Shown here: positions 17,686 through 27,451 of the stretch, one piece after another
Position numbering within the stretch: the stretch's first letter is position 1
Layout: every line of letters starts with the position of its first letter
NCBI RefSeq assembly: GCF_008808095.1
Contig: NZ_CP023396.1
Coordinates: forward strand, 2,046,001 to 2,110,000
From: Pseudoalteromonas ruthenica
GTDB lineage: Bacteria; Pseudomonadota; Gammaproteobacteria; Enterobacterales; Alteromonadaceae
Direction: 5' to 3'
DNA: 64,000 nucleotides
Translations under genes and position numbers: made by a program
Notes under the pieces: generated by a model
Database searches by the model: none
Told to the model about the DNA's origin: nothing
The model's input: only the letters and a program-made list of their open reading frames with translations

Positions 17686-18488
17686 CAGATAAATTACACC
17701 TAGGCCACTATGCTCGAAAGCGATTCGGGCAAAACTTTCTTCATGACGAAACCGTCATTGACAAAATAGTCACCGCTATCGACCCGCGTCCGGGCGATAA
17801 CCTAGTCGAGATTGGCCCAGGTTTGGGCGCAATCACCGAACCGGTGTGCGAGTTGACCGATCACCTTAACGTGGTTGAGCTTGATAAAGACTTAGCCGAG
17901 CGCCTGATTCACCACCCTTTTATGGCACCGAAGCTAACGGTACATCAAGGCGATGCGATGAAATTCGATTTTTCCTCGCTGCTACGCAACGACGCCAAAT
18001 TAAAAATATTTGGTAATCTGCCTTACAATGTTTCAACACCACTGCTATTCCACCTATTCAACTTTGTTGATGAGGTGGAGCATATGCACTTTATGCTGCA
18101 AAAAGAGGTGGTTAATCGTATGGTCGCAGGTCCAGGTAGCAAAGCCTTTGGCCGTTTGAGCGTAATGACACAATATTACTGCCATGCCATTCCTGTTATT
18201 GAAGTGCCGCCTAATTGCTTTAAACCGGCACCTAAGGTGGATTCGGCCGTGGTGCGCTTAGTGCCGAAAGACAAAGCACAACGCAGCGCTAAAGATACTA
18301 AGTTACTTAATACCGTGTGTTTAGAAGCGTTTAATCAGCGCCGTAAGACACTGCGAAATAGCTTGAGCAATTTATTGGATGAATCGCAGCTAAAAGGCCT
18401 AGGTATCGATCCAAGTTTGCGAGCAGAAAGCCTGAGTTTACAACAATTTATTGAGATTGCGAATTGGTTATATGACAACAAGCAGTAG
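17682..18488 (+). CDS. rsmA: 16S rRNA (A1518/A1519) dimethyltransferase RsmA (KsgA)
   Basis: A 268-residue SAM-dependent methyltransferase that dimethylates two adenines in the last helix of 16S rRNA, a late step in 30S assembly. The family signature RFGQNFLHD opens the protein. The SAM motif is [11 protein letters not shown], and the catalytic NLPYNVSTP motif IV is intact. The start overlaps pdxA by ATGA. It is slightly shorter than E. coli KsgA (273). Confidence 0.96.
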   Translation: MTDKLHLGHYARKRFGQNFLHDETVIDKIVTAIDPRPGDNLVEIGPGLGAITEPVCELTDHLNVVELDKDLAERLIHHPFMAPKLTVHQGDAMKFDFSSLLRNDAKLKIFGNLPYNVSTPLLFHLFNFVDEVEHMHFMLQKEVVNRMVAGPGSKAFGRLSVMTQYYCHAIPVIEVPPNCFKPAPKVDSAVVRLVPKDKAQRSAKDTKLLNTVCLEAFNQRRKTLRNSLSNLLDESQLKGLGIDPSLRAESLSLQQFIEIANWLYDNKQ

Positions 18489-18861
18489 TACAGATTCAGC
18501 GATTAAAGTGAATGTCGAGACCTTCTACGTTGAAGGTCAATCGGAGCCAGAGCAAGACAAATACGTATTTGCTTATAACATCACGATAAAGAATCACAGC
18601 CTGAGTAGCGCCAAGCTCGTCAGTCGTTATTGGCTTATCACCGACGCCAATGGCAAAGAAGTCGAGGTAGAAGGTGAAGGCGTGGTTGGCGAGCAGCCAA
18701 CCATCGGCCCGGGTGAAAGTTACAGTTATACCAGTGGCGCAGTGTTGGAAACTCCCGTAGGCACCATGCAAGGCTACTACGTGATGCGCAGCGAATTTGG
18801 CAATGAGTTCCAGGCGCCCATTGATGTTTTCCGCCTGAACTGCCCCAACATTTTACACTAA
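18472..18861 (+). CDS. apaG: ApaG protein
   Basis: A 129-residue ApaG (E. coli 125), a single fibronectin-III-like beta domain. Its role is not settled; it is always found near rsmA and apaH. Conserved stretches are [16 protein letters not shown]-like [12 protein letters not shown] and [20 protein letters not shown]. The frame is open from 18451, but the ATG at 18472 gives the usual N terminus and overlaps the rsmA end by 17 nt, typical of this operon. Confidence 0.95.
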   Translation: MTTSSSTDSAIKVNVETFYVEGQSEPEQDKYVFAYNITIKNHSLSSAKLVSRYWLITDANGKEVEVEGEGVVGEQPTIGPGESYSYTSGAVLETPVGTMQGYYVMRSEFGNEFQAPIDVFRLNCPNILH

Positions 18862-18865
18862 GCTC

Positions 18866-19684
18866 ATGGCGCTATACGCAATAGGTGATCTGCAAGGCTG
18901 TTATCATGAATTTGATGCACTGTTGCGGCGTGTTGATTTCAACCCCAGCCAAGATCATCTCTATTGTGTGGGTGATATCGTTGCGCGCGGTCCCGACTCG
19001 CTGTCATGTCTGCGCCGACTTGCGCAATTGCAAGGCAGTGTGAGTGTCACCTTAGGTAATCACGATTTACACCTACTGGCTTGTGCAGCATTAAATAAAG
19101 AACCCAACCCAAAAGATAAACTCGCCCCTTTATTTGCCGCCGATGATTTTGATTCCCTACTCGCGTTTTTACGTAACCAACCCTTAGCTCTTTGGTTAGC
19201 ACCGCTAAACACTCTGGTATGCCATGCTGGTTTGTCTCCACATTGGTCACTTGCGCAAGCTCTTGAGCAAGCGCAACAAGCGCAGCGCTGTTATCAAGGA
19301 AAAGACGCAGCCCATTATTTCGCGCACATGTACGAAAACAGACCTGTAAAATGGTGCGATTCTCTCAGCGAAATGGAAAAGTTTGTCTATACTATCAATA
19401 GTTTCACCCGCATGCGCTTTGTGGAACCCAGCGGTGCTTTAAACCTAAAAGAAAAAGGTAAACCAGGGTGTGATGATCAGCTTGTACCTTGGTTTGCTCA
19501 CAGCCATCGTCAGCATGATGATTTTGACATTGTATTTGGGCATTGGGCGGCACTAGAAGGCAAAACCGGGCGAGATAATGTACATGCTTTGGACACAGGA
19601 TGTGTTTGGGGTGGCAGCATGACTCTGATGGACTTGCAGAGTAAGAAAAAAGTTGTAAAGCAATGCGAATTTTTATCGCAATAA
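18866..19684 (+). CDS. apaH: Symmetrical bis(5'-nucleosyl)-tetraphosphatase ApaH
   Basis: A 272-residue metallophosphatase that hydrolyses Ap4A to two ADP, controlling alarmone dinucleotides and Np4 caps on RNA. The phosphoesterase signature is complete: GDLQGC (residues 7-12), GDIVARGPDSL, LGNHDLHLL and later the substrate histidines near HAGLSPHW and FGHWAALEG. It follows apaG by four nt and ends the lptD-apaH series; no intrinsic terminator is obvious behind it. Confidence 0.96.
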   Translation: MALYAIGDLQGCYHEFDALLRRVDFNPSQDHLYCVGDIVARGPDSLSCLRRLAQLQGSVSVTLGNHDLHLLACAALNKEPNPKDKLAPLFAADDFDSLLAFLRNQPLALWLAPLNTLVCHAGLSPHWSLAQALEQAQQAQRCYQGKDAAHYFAHMYENRPVKWCDSLSEMEKFVYTINSFTRMRFVEPSGALNLKEKGKPGCDDQLVPWFAHSHRQHDDFDIVFGHWAALEGKTGRDNVHALDTGCVWGGSMTLMDLQSKKKVVKQCEFLSQ

Positions 19685-19730
19685 GCTGATAAAAACGCAA
19701 AAAGTTGTTACATTTTAGCAATAGTTACCT

Positions 19731-19756
19731 TAATTTATCCTTAATCCTGCCGATAA
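19731..19756 (+). promoter_or_regulatory. Sigma-28 (FliA)-type promoter of the chemoreceptor gene
   Basis: An exact FliA -10 element GCCGATAA (19749-19756) stands 31 nt before the chemoreceptor ATG. The matching -35 region TAATTTAT (19731-19738) is a partial match to TAAAGTTT at 10-nt spacing. Chemoreceptor genes are a standard part of the FliA regulon. Confidence 0.65.
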
Positions 19757-19787
19757 GTTAAGATATTTTATGTAGTTAGGAACATCT

Positions 19788-21803
19788 ATGAAGCTTACTG
19801 TGAGTCAACGTATCTGGGGTGGATTCATCTTTATCACCCTCCTCCTTTTGGTTATAGGTGGCAACTCTCTTGTTCGCATTGCGAATATTGATAGCTCGAC
19901 GCAAAGTGTTAACCAACTTTCTTTACCTGCTTTAGATAAAAGCTCTGAGCTACAAGTTGAATTTGTGCTCATGAGTAAAGCTGCACTGGGCGCCTACAAT
20001 AGCGAGGATGAAAAGTCCCTTGCTGAGCTAAAACAAGCTTACAATAAAGAGCAAAAGCGCTTTGACAAGTCCATGGCGAACCTTATGGATGTGGTTGCTG
20101 ATGAGCCAGAATTAAAACAGCTCGCGCAAACCGTAGAAAAAACTTACACCCAGTTTGAGGGCCAAGTCACTCAGCTGTTTAGCAATAAAGCGAAAGCGCT
20201 GGCGCTTCGCAATACACTGCGCAGCCAGTTTGACGATATCGACCTAAACGCAGAAGATGCCATTTCTGTGGTTCTTGATATTTCTGACTTAGACGGCCTA
20301 GAAGAAGACTCACCACGCGCTTACCAGGCAGTTACGCAATTGGAAAACAACCTCACCGCAATTGCCACCACAGGCAACGACATTCTGTCTGTTAAGAATA
20401 AGCAAACGCTGGAAATTATTAAGAACGACCAACTGTTTTATATGGACGAGCTTGAACGCTCAATGGGGCTGATTGAAGAAGCTGTAAGCGCTAAAGATGC
20501 GTCACTGTACAGTGATTTAAATACCTATGTGAGTACCATTAGCGATGCGGTTAAAGGCTCAAGTTCACTTGCCGCAAACAAGTTGGAATTACTTAATACC
20601 TTAGATAAAACCACGGTTAATCTTGAAAACTCAGAAGTAACCACTGAGCAGGCGATCAAAAACCTGACCACCTTAGTGAAGCAAGTAAATAACCTTGCCT
20701 TCAAGCAACAAGAAGGTGTACGTGCCGATGTCAGTGCCGCTAACCTGTGGACTTGGTTGGGCATGATCATAGCCACCATCATCGCAGTGATTGTTGCTTA
20801 CTTCACCGTAAGCCGTATTACTAAACCATTGAGTGAAGTAAACAGCGTACTTAATATTGTTGCCTCGGGAGATATGACGCAACGCTTAGACGACAGTGCA
20901 CAAGATGAATTTGGTGAGCTGGCACGCAGTTGTAATACCCTAATTGACAGCTTGCGAGCTTTGATTCAAGGCATCATCTCGCGTTCAACACAACTTGCTG
21001 CAGCATCAGAGCAGACGTCGACCATCACCTCTGAGTCAAGCCACGCAATTCAATCGCAGCGCGCTCAGGTAGAGCAAGCCGCGACTGCCACAACCGAAAT
21101 GAGTAGTACCTCTCAGGCAGTGAACGACAGTGCTCAACAAGCACTGAGCGAGATTAAGAATGCCGACAGCGAAGCTAGCCGTGTTAAAGGGATCTCTAAC
21201 CAAAACAAAGAAACTATCGAACAGTTGGCTATTGAAGTTGATAACGCCTCACAGGTTATTAATCAGCTGCATCAAGACAGCGCATCAATTGGCGGTATCT
21301 TGGATGTTATTCGTGGCATTGCCGAGCAAACTAACCTCCTGGCATTGAATGCTGCAATCGAAGCCGCACGAGCAGGCGAACAAGGGCGAGGCTTTGCCGT
21401 TGTAGCTGACGAAGTACGCTCGTTGGCAAGTAAGACACAAGAGTCGACGCAAGAGATTCAAAATATGATTGAATCACTACAAACCGGAGCTCAAGCTGCT
21501 GTAGAAGCGATGTCGAAAGGCCGTCAACAAGCCGAGTCCTGTGTTGAGCAAAGTGAGCATGCGACCACTGCACTAGACTCAATCACTCACGCCGTTGCCA
21601 CTGCACACGATGTGAGCGAGCAAATCTCATCGGCAGCGATGGAGCAACAGCAAGTGTCGCAAGAAATAAGTGAGCGCTTGGAGCAAATTGTTTCTATCGC
21701 TGAGCAGACAGCTCAAGGGGCCGACCAGACTTCAGAATCAAGTACTGAAGTGGCCAAGCTCGCTGAAGAGCTGCGCCAATCTGTGGACCGCTTTAAGGTT
21801 TAA
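19788..21803 (+). CDS. Methyl-accepting chemotaxis protein
   Basis: A 671-residue transmembrane chemoreceptor. Helix TM1 spans about 11-29, a large periplasmic helical sensor (30-318) of the four-helix type follows, TM2 is about 319-341, then HAMP (342-395) and a long signalling coiled coil. The CheA/CheW-binding hairpin tip ([19 protein letters not shown]) is near 513-531. There is no C-terminal CheR pentapeptide. The ligand cannot be inferred. A FliA-type promoter precedes it and a strong terminator follows, so it is monocistronic. Confidence 0.93.
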   Translation: MKLTVSQRIWGGFIFITLLLLVIGGNSLVRIANIDSSTQSVNQLSLPALDKSSELQVEFVLMSKAALGAYNSEDEKSLAELKQAYNKEQKRFDKSMANLMDVVADEPELKQLAQTVEKTYTQFEGQVTQLFSNKAKALALRNTLRSQFDDIDLNAEDAISVVLDISDLDGLEEDSPRAYQAVTQLENNLTAIATTGNDILSVKNKQTLEIIKNDQLFYMDELERSMGLIEEAVSAKDASLYSDLNTYVSTISDAVKGSSSLAANKLELLNTLDKTTVNLENSEVTTEQAIKNLTTLVKQVNNLAFKQQEGVRADVSAANLWTWLGMIIATIIAVIVAYFTVSRITKPLSEVNSVLNIVASGDMTQRLDDSAQDEFGELARSCNTLIDSLRALIQGIISRSTQLAAASEQTSTITSESSHAIQSQRAQVEQAATATTEMSSTSQAVNDSAQQALSEIKNADSEASRVKGISNQNKETIEQLAIEVDNASQVINQLHQDSASIGGILDVIRGIAEQTNLLALNAAIEAARAGEQGRGFAVVADEVRSLASKTQESTQEIQNMIESLQTGAQAAVEAMSKGRQQAESCVEQSEHATTALDSITHAVATAHDVSEQISSAAMEQQQVSQEISERLEQIVSIAEQTAQGADQTSESSTEVAKLAEELRQSVDRFKV

Positions 21804-21823
21804 ACAGCCAAGTGCTGATGATA

Positions 21824-21848
21824 AGGGCCGCTTTAGCGGCCCTTTTTG
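21824..21848 (+). terminator. Rho-independent terminator of the chemoreceptor gene
   Basis: Perfect 8-bp stem AGGGCCGC/GCGGCCCT with loop TTTA, then TTTT, 20 nt after the stop codon. Confidence 0.9.
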
Positions 21849-21933
21849 TTGCTGCTTAATTATCCTCCCCTTCCCGGCTGTTCCCTTGCGTATAAATTTG
21901 CTACATTCACAAAGCTGCTAACAGAGGATAAAA

Positions 21934-23595
21934 ATGATGAAAAACAAACTCGTTGCACTATTAATGATGTGCTCTATACCTTGCACAGTATTGGCACAAA
22001 CCACGGTTATTCATAACATAAAAGGCTATACACCCACTCAAAAAGGCGAGCTTGAGACCTTTGCAACCTTAGTGATTAAAGATGGGCGAGTGATCAATCG
22101 CGGCAAAGCACAACTTAGTAAAAGCTACCCTGATGCAAAGCGCATCGACGGCCAAGGTAAGGTGCTACTTCCTGGCCTTATCGATGCACACGGTCATATC
22201 ATTGGCTTAGGGCAAAACCTAATGCAGCTTGATTTACGCGGTGCAACCTCGGTTGCAGAGGTGGGAAAGCGTCTTCAAGCGTTCGCCGCACAGTCTGAAC
22301 AGCCATGGATTATAGGTCGTGGCTGGAACCAGGAACTTTGGCCTGGAAAAACCTTCGCCAGTGCCGCAGATTTAGACAAGTTCGTAAGCGACAGACCCGT
22401 GGTATTAAGTCGCGTAGATGGTCATGCTATTTGGGTCAACTCCAAAGCCATGGAGTTAGCAGGTCTTGATAGTGAGGTAACAAGTCCAGCCGGAGGTGAG
22501 ATAATACGCACTGCTCAAGGGAATCCGAGCGGCGTGTTTATAGATAAAGCAGAGCAGTTGATCACAGCACACATTCCCAAGCGCAGCGAGAAAGCTCTCG
22601 CCACAGCCTTAGATAAAGCCGGTCAACATTTATTAAGCTTAGGTATTACCAGCGCCCATGATGCCGGCATCGATTTTGATACGTGGCAACTGTATAAACA
22701 ACGCGCCAAAGACAACAACCTTCCGCTGCGCATTTACGCTATGCTCGGGGCCACCGATGCTAAGCTCGAGACCATGCTCAAAGCTGGTAAAGTCGATGAT
22801 AATGAAGACATGTTGGCCATTCGCAGTGTGAAAGTGTACGCGGATGGCGCGCTAGGCTCTCGTGGCGCCGCCCTACTGCAAGACTATGCTGACAGAAAGG
22901 GGCATCGAGGCCTGATGCTTGAGGACCAACAACAGCTCGAGGATATTTTCAGTTTATGCTTTAAGCATGGTTTCTCCGCTCATACCCACGCTATAGGCGA
23001 CAGAGCGAACCAAATAGTGCTTAACGCATACGAGAATGTCTTTAAACGCACAGGTGGTATTTTGCTACGTAACCGTATTGAGCATGCGCAAATTGTTGAT
23101 ACCGATGATATCCCGCGCTTTAAAGCACTTAAGATTATTCCTTCTATGCAGCCGGTTCATGCCACCTCTGACATGCATATGGCCGAGCAACGCTTAAGCG
23201 ACTCACAACTAGCAGGCGCTTATGCGTGGCGTACATTTTTAGAGCAAGGCTCTCGTGTGGCAGCGGGTTCAGACTTTCCCGTGGAGCTTGCAAACCCTTT
23301 CCATGGTCTTTATAGCGCTATCACACGCCAAGACCATCAAGGCTTACCTGAGCAAGGTTGGCGTCCTAAAGAATTGCTCACGCGCGAGCAAGCTTTGCGA
23401 GCATTCACTCTAGACGCTGCCTACAGCGCCTTCCAGGAGTTTAAGGTTGGCAGTTTAGAAAAAGGCAAGTGGGCAGATTTTATCCTTGTCGACACCGACA
23501 TTATTCATGCCCCGGTGCAGCAGGTATGGCAAACCAAGGTGTTAGAAACTTGGTTGGCAGGCCAGCGTCGCTACCAGCGTCAGCCTGCGCTTTGA
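21934..23595 (+). CDS. Exported YtcJ-like amidohydrolase
   Basis: A 553-residue metal-dependent amidohydrolase (Amidohydro_3 type) with a signal peptide ending at VLAQ (about residue 21), so it acts in the periplasm. The first metal motif DAHGH is at 84-88, and later histidines lie in AHTHAIGD and RIEHAQIV with the closing Asp in AGSDFPVE. The TIM-barrel is completed by a small beta domain at both ends. Members of this group hydrolyse cyclic amides or N-acyl compounds; substrate unknown here. Two adjacent ATGs make the start ambiguous by one codon. Its end overlaps the next, convergent gene by 16 nt. Confidence 0.85.
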   Translation: MMKNKLVALLMMCSIPCTVLAQTTVIHNIKGYTPTQKGELETFATLVIKDGRVINRGKAQLSKSYPDAKRIDGQGKVLLPGLIDAHGHIIGLGQNLMQLDLRGATSVAEVGKRLQAFAAQSEQPWIIGRGWNQELWPGKTFASAADLDKFVSDRPVVLSRVDGHAIWVNSKAMELAGLDSEVTSPAGGEIIRTAQGNPSGVFIDKAEQLITAHIPKRSEKALATALDKAGQHLLSLGITSAHDAGIDFDTWQLYKQRAKDNNLPLRIYAMLGATDAKLETMLKAGKVDDNEDMLAIRSVKVYADGALGSRGAALLQDYADRKGHRGLMLEDQQQLEDIFSLCFKHGFSAHTHAIGDRANQIVLNAYENVFKRTGGILLRNRIEHAQIVDTDDIPRFKALKIIPSMQPVHATSDMHMAEQRLSDSQLAGAYAWRTFLEQGSRVAAGSDFPVELANPFHGLYSAITRQDHQGLPEQGWRPKELLTREQALRAFTLDAAYSAFQEFKVGSLEKGKWADFILVDTDIIHAPVQQVWQTKVLETWLAGQRRYQRQPAL

Positions 23596-23810
23596 CGTTT
23601 AGCCTGGGCTAATTTGTGCAAGTGATAGATGTTAACAACAGAGAGTAAGGCGTTGGTCAGTGCCACTGGCCACGCCGCAATGGCGACCCCATAGGCAGTG
23701 AACGCGATACAGCCGGCGAGATTAAACCAACGCAGTTTCACGACATCGCTCATCGCCAGTGACGTAACTAATAAAGCAGAAGCGACATAGCCTAAATATT
23801 CCCAGGTCAT
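23580..23810 (-). CDS. Small inner membrane protein of the YgjV/CBU_0592 type
   Basis: A 76-residue protein with three hydrophobic segments (about 3-18, 26-45 and 47-63) ending in a basic tail (HLHKLAQAKRQ). The sequence pattern resembles half of a PnuC/SWEET-like small membrane protein of the YgjV or CBU_0592 kind. Function is unknown. A strong ribosome site (GGAGAG) stands six nt before the ATG. It is convergent with, and overlaps, the amidohydrolase gene. Confidence 0.65.
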   Translation of the reverse strand: MTWEYLGYVASALLVTSLAMSDVVKLRWFNLAGCIAFTAYGVAIAAWPVALTNALLSVVNIYHLHKLAQAKRQSAG

Positions 23811-24037
23811 TTGTTCTCTCCTCTGCTTTAAGTTAGCATAAACCTCGCTTGTTATAAGCCATTGTCGGCAACATCGCGAGAATAAGATAAAAAAGCCAAT
23901 TCACACCACTGAGTAAAAACGAATAAGTAAACACGGGAATGATTAAACCTATGACGGACTCAGTCTCTGTGCGTAAATTGGCATAAAAAGCGCTACATTT
24001 TCATCGTAGCGACATATTGGTGTAACAAAAAGGACAA

Positions 24038-24709
24038 TTGTCCCAACGAGTTTTGACTATGTTTCAATATCATTTTTCTACCGACTTGGTAGAGCAGCTA
24101 CTTCATTTCACTGGCAATCGCTACCAGCAGCAAAAAAAGGAAGTGCTATTACACCAAGATCAACCGCTTAAAAAGCTGGTACTGGTGCGCAGCGGTACCG
24201 TGTCTTTTAGCTACGATGTGGGCAATGGGCGACGTTTGCTCTTAGGTCAGCTTGATTGCAACAACACCCTGATTGGGGAAATAGAAGCGCTTAACAATCA
24301 GCCCTGTATCTATACCGTAACCTGCTTTAGCGATGTAAGTTATAACCTTATCGAGCTCAAGCATTGGCGCCAAGTATTATTAGAGAACCCCCAGCTGAGC
24401 TTGTACACAGCGCAAACTATAGCCGCGAAGTTTCAGGAAAACCAAAAGGTTAACCTTGATAAACTGTTACTGCCGCTAAGCTATAATATTGCCAAAGATT
24501 GCTTAATGCGGGCACAAAACAACAACCCGACCTTGTTACGCGCCTACCCCACTGTGAGCGCCGAGGCTGAGCGCTTTGCCACCACAGAGCGGGCTTATCG
24601 ACGCGTGGTTACCGAGCTGGTTGATAAAGGGCTTATTGTGCGCAGTAAAGAAGGCTTACAAACAATTGATGTGTCAGCTTTAGAGGAGTTTGTAGAAAGC
24701 TTCACGTAA
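24038..24709 (+). CDS. Crp/Fnr-family transcriptional regulator, YeiL-like
   Basis: A 223-residue protein with a cyclic-nucleotide-binding-type beta barrel (about 20-120; GRRLLLGQL and LIGEIEAL resemble E. coli YeiL) and a C-terminal helical DNA-binding segment (about 165-215, ending KGLIVRSKEG). It lacks an FNR-type N-terminal cysteine cluster. The start is uncertain: TTG at 24038 sits only three nt after AGGA, while the in-frame ATG at 24059 has no good ribosome site. Effector and targets are unknown. The divergent neighbour is the small YgjV-type gene. Confidence 0.75.
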   Translation: MSQRVLTMFQYHFSTDLVEQLLHFTGNRYQQQKKEVLLHQDQPLKKLVLVRSGTVSFSYDVGNGRRLLLGQLDCNNTLIGEIEALNNQPCIYTVTCFSDVSYNLIELKHWRQVLLENPQLSLYTAQTIAAKFQENQKVNLDKLLLPLSYNIAKDCLMRAQNNNPTLLRAYPTVSAEAERFATTERAYRRVVTELVDKGLIVRSKEGLQTIDVSALEEFVESFT

Positions 24710-24756
24710 GTGAGATCAGAGCACCAGCCTGCCCACTTGGGTTGTAAAAATGGGAT

Positions 24757-24784
24757 AAAAAAAGCAGCTTACGCTGCTTTTTTT
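24757..24784. terminator. Bidirectional terminator
   Basis: A 12-bp stem AAAAAAAGCAGC/GCTGCTTTTTTT with loop TTAC lies between the YeiL-like gene (plus) and the phosphoribosyltransferase gene (minus). It gives a T tract on both strands. Confidence 0.88.
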
Positions 24785-25346
24785 AATCGACTAATAAGTC
24801 TTTAATGTTGGCTAAATCCGATTTACCTTCAATCAATTCCTCGGGGGTTAACCCTGAAAGTTCATGAGGGAACACCAGCCACTCATCCGATTCATGGATG
24901 TAATAGTCAGGCTTCATAGGGACTTTGGTATTTTTCGGCTTATAATATGGGCAAGCTACGCGAATATCTTTAGGCAGGTTCAAACGCATCAATTCTGCTA
25001 ACTTTTCTTTTAATGCAAAAATACTGCGTCCTGAGTCGAAAACATCATCCACAATAAGGAGTGAATCACCCGCATTGGCATTTTCAATGATGTAATGCAA
25101 ACCGTGTACTTTGATCTCTTTCGATTGCTTACCAATACCATAGTAAGAAGAGGTACGAACGGCGATATGATCGGTCTCTATCCCTTTATAATCATAAAAC
25201 TCTTGTACAGCAATCCCAATAGGAGCACCACCGCGCCAAATACCAATAATAAAATCTGGACGGAAGCCGTCCTTATAGACTTGCGCAGCGACACGAAACG
25301 AATCTTCCAATAGTTGCTGTGCGGTAATATAAAGCTTATCTGACAT
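24783..25346 (-). CDS. Purine-type phosphoribosyltransferase
   Basis: A 187-residue type I phosphoribosyltransferase. The PRPP-binding loop is LLIVDDVFDSGRS (about 100-112), and the pyrophosphate loop IGIWRGGAP is near residue 35. The family converts a free base (hypoxanthine, guanine or xanthine most likely) plus PRPP to the nucleotide. It is longer than E. coli Gpt (152) and not a clear Hpt orthologue, so the base is not fixed. Lying 110 nt downstream of uraA on the same strand, it suggests a nucleobase salvage locus with upp-uraA. Confidence 0.8.
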   Translation of the reverse strand: MSDKLYITAQQLLEDSFRVAAQVYKDGFRPDFIIGIWRGGAPIGIAVQEFYDYKGIETDHIAVRTSSYYGIGKQSKEIKVHGLHYIIENANAGDSLLIVDDVFDSGRSIFALKEKLAELMRLNLPKDIRVACPYYKPKNTKVPMKPDYYIHESDEWLVFPHELSGLTPEELIEGKSDLANIKDLLVD

Positions 25347-25455
25347 AAGTTGCCCCTAGTTTGTGGTGGCTGAAGTTGAACACTGTGTCTTAGTGTGCCG
25401 CCACCAAACGATAACATGTGGCGGCAAATTCTATCGCATTTTCAGAATAAATGCT

Positions 25456-26694
25456 CTAGCCTTGCACTGGCGATTGCTTTTTACTGGGTAAAACAAGATT
25501 GAGCACGATGCCAAATATGGCGCACAAGCTAACGCCTTGCAGGGCAAATTCATTACCACCTATTTGCATACCGCCAATACCCAACACCAAAATAAGTGCA
25601 ATAATCACTAAGTTGCGTGGTTCACTCACATCCAAATCAGCCTTTAATAACGTTTTTAATCCAACCACAGCAATAGAGCCAAACAACAAAATCATAATGC
25701 CCCCCATTACTGGGACCGGAATAGTTTGTAAACCCGCCCCCATTTTGCCTATAAACGCCAGCAAAATCGCGATAACGGCGGTCCACGTCATAACCTTGGG
25801 ATTGAAGTTCTTGGTCAGCATCACTGCACCGGTGACCTCTGAATAAGTAGTATTAGGCGGCCCGCCAATACTGGCAGCTAGGCTCGTCGCGACGCCATCT
25901 CCCATCAGTGTGCGGTGTAAGCCCGGTTTTTTTAGGTAATCTTTACCGGTAACCTGACTAATAGCCATCATATCGCCAATATGTTCAATAGCAGGCGCAA
26001 TGGCCACGGGGATCATAAACGCCACAGCCTGCCACTTAAATTCTGGCGCGCTGAATGCGGGCACAGCGAGCCATTGGGCATTGTTGATCACCGCAAAATC
26101 GACTACGCCAAAGGCCAATGACAAGGCATAGCCAACAACAACCCCAGCTAAAATAGGCACTAAACGCCACACTCCTTTGCCAAACACAGCAAAAACCAGC
26201 GTTGCCACCAGAGCCGCCATGGATATCCACATTGCATGATCATAGGCCACTAATTGGGCGCTGCCATCACCACTTTTGCCCATGGCCATATTCACTGCCA
26301 CAGGTGCCAGCGCCAAACCTATGACCATGATCACCGGGCCAACAACCACCGGTGGTAGCACGCGGTGCAGCATGTCTGTGCCTTTCAAGCGAACAAGTAC
26401 GCTCAGTAACATGTAGGCGACACCTGCAGCCATTAACGCGCCCATGGTAGCGGCACTGCCATACAATTGGTTACAGGCAATGATAGGTGCGATAAAAGCA
26501 AAGGACGAAGCCAGAAATACCGGAACTTGCCCGCGAGTAATAAGCTGAAATGCCAATGTGCCAGCCCCAGCACTAAACAATGCGACGTTCGCATCAAGGC
26601 CTGTTAATAAAGGAACTAGAACCAAGGCGCCAAAGGCGACAAACAACATTTGCGCGCCGGTGAGGATGGTTTTAGGTGCAAATAAAGGCGTCAT
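25456..26694 (-). CDS. uraA: Uracil permease UraA (NCS2 family)
   Basis: A 412-residue, roughly 14-helix nucleobase:cation symporter of the NCS2 family that imports uracil with protons. Family signatures are the PAIEHIGDMMAISQ segment with the substrate Glu, and the later GGPPNTTYSE motif with its second Glu. The start codon overlaps the upp stop by one base (TAATG), so expression is coupled with uracil phosphoribosyltransferase, as in E. coli upp-uraA. Confidence 0.93.
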   Translation of the reverse strand: MTPLFAPKTILTGAQMLFVAFGALVLVPLLTGLDANVALFSAGAGTLAFQLITRGQVPVFLASSFAFIAPIIACNQLYGSAATMGALMAAGVAYMLLSVLVRLKGTDMLHRVLPPVVVGPVIMVIGLALAPVAVNMAMGKSGDGSAQLVAYDHAMWISMAALVATLVFAVFGKGVWRLVPILAGVVVGYALSLAFGVVDFAVINNAQWLAVPAFSAPEFKWQAVAFMIPVAIAPAIEHIGDMMAISQVTGKDYLKKPGLHRTLMGDGVATSLAASIGGPPNTTYSEVTGAVMLTKNFNPKVMTWTAVIAILLAFIGKMGAGLQTIPVPVMGGIMILLFGSIAVVGLKTLLKADLDVSEPRNLVIIALILVLGIGGMQIGGNEFALQGVSLCAIFGIVLNLVLPSKKQSPVQG

Positions 26695-27323
26695 TAAACG
26701 GTACCAAAAATCTTGTCTCCGGCGTCTCCAAGCCCTGGCACAATGTATCCTTTTTCATTGAGGTGGTTATCAACTGATGCAGTATAAATATCAATATCTG
26801 GGTGTGCCGCCAGTGTCTTTTCTATCCCCTCTGGGGCAGCGACTAGCACGATCACTTTAATTTGTGTGCACCCTGCTTTTTTCAACATATCTAAGGTCGC
26901 AATCATTGAACCACCGGTGGCCAACATTGGATCGATAACTAGGCTCAGGCGCTCATCAATATTGCCGACCAGCTTTTCAAAGTAAGGCACCGGCTCTAAA
27001 GTTTCTTCATTGCGCTCAAGGCCAACAACACTTACTTTCGCTGCAGGGATCAGGTGCATCACCCCCTCTAGCATCCCCAAACCAGCGCGTAAAATAGGCA
27101 CTACGGTAATCTTTTTACCTTTGATGCTTTGCACTGACAATTCACTCCCTTGCCATCCATCAATGGTTTTATCTTCTAACTCTAAGTTTTGAGTGGCCTC
27201 ATACGTGAGTAAAGTACCCACTTCCGATGCTAACTCACGAAAACTTTTGGTACTAATGCCGTGTTCGCGCATTAAACCTAGTTTATGTTGAACAAGAGGA
27301 TGATTGATTACATGAACTGCCAT
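26694..27323 (-). CDS. upp: Uracil phosphoribosyltransferase Upp
   Basis: A 209-residue enzyme (E. coli 208) that makes UMP from uracil and PRPP. The PRPP loop [10 protein letters not shown] and the PILRAGLGM segment are intact, as is the C-terminal uracil-binding stretch [12 protein letters not shown]. It is the first gene of the upp-uraA pair. A PurR-box-like sequence lies 9 nt upstream of its start codon (27332-27347). Confidence 0.97.
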   Translation of the reverse strand: MAVHVINHPLVQHKLGLMREHGISTKSFRELASEVGTLLTYEATQNLELEDKTIDGWQGSELSVQSIKGKKITVVPILRAGLGMLEGVMHLIPAAKVSVVGLERNEETLEPVPYFEKLVGNIDERLSLVIDPMLATGGSMIATLDMLKKAGCTQIKVIVLVAAPEGIEKTLAAHPDIDIYTASVDNHLNEKGYIVPGLGDAGDKIFGTV

Positions 27324-27331
27324 ATTGATTT

Positions 27332-27347
27332 CCTGAAACGTTGTCGT
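27332..27347 (-). promoter_or_regulatory. PurR-box-like operator upstream of upp
   Basis: On the minus strand ACGACAACGTTTCAGG matches 10 of the first 12 positions of the PurR consensus ACGCAAACGTTT, including the central AACGTT. A TAAAAT -10-like element lies just upstream. The 3' part matches poorly, so this is a candidate only. Confidence 0.4.
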
Positions 27348-27406
27348 AACTGCTATTTTATCTCAGTATAGGAAGAGAACTGAATGGCTATCGCCAATTA
27401 TAGGCA

Positions 27407-27440
27407 AAAAAAAACCATGGACTTGGCCATGGTTTTTTTT
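27407..27440 (-). terminator. Terminator of the DUF3718 gene
   Basis: A perfect 14-bp stem AAAAAAAACCATGG/CCATGGTTTTTTTT with a six-base loop. It lies 12 nt downstream of the DUF3718 stop on the minus strand and before upp. Confidence 0.9.
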
Positions 27441-27451
27441 GTAGACGGTGC

